64,000 bases of DNA from Saprospiraceae bacterium. Its GTDB lineage: Bacteria > Bacteroidota > Bacteroidia > Chitinophagales > Saprospiraceae. How positions within the stretch are numbered: position 1 is the first letter of the stretch; each line of letters opens with the position of its first letter. Below are positions 63,512 to 64,000 of the stretch, piece by piece. Made by a program: the position numbers and the translations under genes. Under the pieces are notes generated by a model. That model had not been told where the DNA came from. It searched no databases and saw only the letters and a list, made by a program, of their open reading frames with translations. The stretch is from contig JAEUUP010000002.1 in assembly GCA_016787525.1 (NCBI GenBank), positions 1 to 64,000 on the forward strand, given 5' to 3'.

Positions 63512-64000
63512 TTATTGGCGAATTATTTTTTCTGTATGCGTTTTGTTATTAGCATTGATTTTAAGTAAATATGCTCCCTTTATAAGCTTCGATATATCTA
63601 ATTCGATTGTTCCAGAAGTTGTTTTTTGTACCAACACCTGCCTTCCAGTTATGTCATAAAGCTCAATTGTGGTTGATACTGAGGGGGTGTTGTCGGATAA
63701 GACAATATTGATTTTATCAGAAGTTGGGTTAGGTGAAATACGAAATAAATCTTTTTGCACTTGACTCACGCCGACTGCACTTGTCGCAGTTATGATGACT
63801 TGCCCCCCCGAAACAGAACCTATCCAGCCTCTTGGTAAGGTGTATGTGGGTGTTCCTACGATATTTGCTGCGTTTATCAAGACAATTTTATCATTAGTAG
63901 CTGCTGCATAACCGACTGTTGCTACGATTTTCAAACCTGTCACATCTATCACTGCATTAGGTGCATTGATTCGGTCAAAATCAGTACCCGCTGTTGTTTT
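63512..64000 (-). CDS. T9SS protein, C-terminal part, cut by the window edge
   Basis: The frame is open to the window edge (residues KTTAGTDFDRINAPNA precede the first possible internal start), so the N-terminus lies beyond 64000. The visible 162 residues hold a beta-rich piece and a T9SS sorting domain (ISPNPTSDKINIVL...KIIRQ) close to those of paralogues A and B. The motif copy at 63677 sits at the same place as 62250 in paralogue B. A third member of the tandem family, or a larger protein sharing its C-terminus. Confidence 0.75.
   Translation of the reverse strand, partial: KTTAGTDFDRINAPNAVIDVTGLKIVATVGYAAATNDKIVLINAANIVGTPTYTLPRGWIGSVSGGQVIITATSAVGVSQVQKDLFRISPNPTSDKINIVLSDNTPSVSTTIELYDITGRQVLVQKTTSGTIELDISKLIKGAYLLKINANNKTHTEKIIRQ

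Larger units (their letters stand above)
384..63686. repeat. CCCCTCAGTA interspersed motif family (51 exact copies)
   Basis: Read by eye on both strands. Starts of plus copies (CCCCTCAGTA): 384, 2025, 5285, 6268, 6760, 8305, 10297, 11119, 12941, 14774, 17883, 19123, 20849, 20968, 21231, 22739, 24590, 25273, 28105, 34572, 39179, 39972, 47704, 49903, 49993, 51324, 52942, 56628, 57856. Starts of minus copies (TACTGAGGGG): 23066, 25750, 28504, 29634, 30615, 32265, 32387, 34662, 39147, 40733, 41218, 42594, 43874, 45336, 45916, 46142, 46998, 58743, 60650, 62250, 62408, 63677. The C run is 4 to 7 long, usually preceded by A and often followed by TT. Near-copies: 8793, 21291, 26843, 31811, 43519, 59103, 60989. 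Function is unknown. The pattern resembles a DNA uptake sequence, which is inference. Confidence 0.95.

Noticed and set aside
384-63686. CCCCTCAGTA as a promoter element or Bacteroidota -33/-7 box
   Set aside because: It has no resemblance to TTTG/TAnnTTTG, and most copies are inside genes in all frames.
384-63686. CCCCTCAGTA as a HIP1-like palindrome or simple Chi site
   Set aside because: It is not palindromic, and its orientation follows genes rather than one strand throughout; a Chi-like role cannot be excluded without the replication map but fits less well.

Overview
The window looks like DNA of a free-living, polysaccharide-degrading member of the Bacteroidota (Cytophagia or Saprospiria-like). 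The evidence is about a dozen secreted proteins with type IX secretion (T9SS) C-terminal domains, a SusC/SusD pair with a FecI/FecR-type regulator pair, and TAnnTTTG -7 promoter boxes. The left end carries a plasmid-type initiator gene (Rep_3, 3216-4571) next to seven 15-bp iterons and a 26-bp perfect inverted repeat. The window may therefore belong to a plasmid or megaplasmid, or hold an integrated one. No rRNA, tRNA, CRISPR array or intact insertion sequence was seen.

Layout. 1-1472: hairpin element and AT-rich non-coding DNA. 1473-2903: surface protein that seems to have lost its C-terminus. 3216-6218: rep, origin and a BRO-N protein. 6839-23112 (+): six T9SS-exported proteins centred on pectin breakdown (two PL1 pectate lyases, a CE8 pectin methylesterase, a PL9 lyase, two proteins without enzyme domains); four of them share an identical promoter architecture. 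24453-27799 (+): Gfo/Idh oxidoreductase, methyltransferase and PafA-like phosphatase. 34535 down to 28109 (-): SGNH esterase, GH2, GH16 lipoprotein and sulfatase. 34879-39138 (+): GH81-CBM6-BACON-T9SS beta-1,3-glucanase. 47576 down to 39192 (-): FAD oxidoreductase, Na+/solute symporter, GH2, galactokinase and GalT, a galactose-use operon. 58601 down to 47641 (-): ECF sigma, FecR, SusC, SusD and two GH128 beta-1,3-glucanases, a polysaccharide utilisation locus. 60621 down to the edge (-): sulfatase and three related T9SS proteins.

The most striking signal cuts across this annotation. The 10-mer CCCCTCAGTA (full form A-C4 to C7-TCAGTA) occurs 51 times by eye on the two strands. Equal base use predicts about 0.12 copies. 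Thirty-two copies lie inside or overlap unrelated genes, in all three reading frames; nineteen are intergenic. Two convergent pairs form hairpins, one of which terminates two converging genes. Density (about 0.8 per kb), frame-independence and terminator pairing are the features of DNA uptake sequences of Neisseriaceae and Pasteurellaceae. A DNA-uptake or other genome-wide recognition sequence in a Bacteroidota is the main hypothesis; function is not shown by the sequence.

Other structure: a family of five long perfect or near-perfect hairpins with conserved ends and co-varying stems, a 29-bp inverted REP pair that ends one gene, and a 21-bp heptad-coding tandem repeat.
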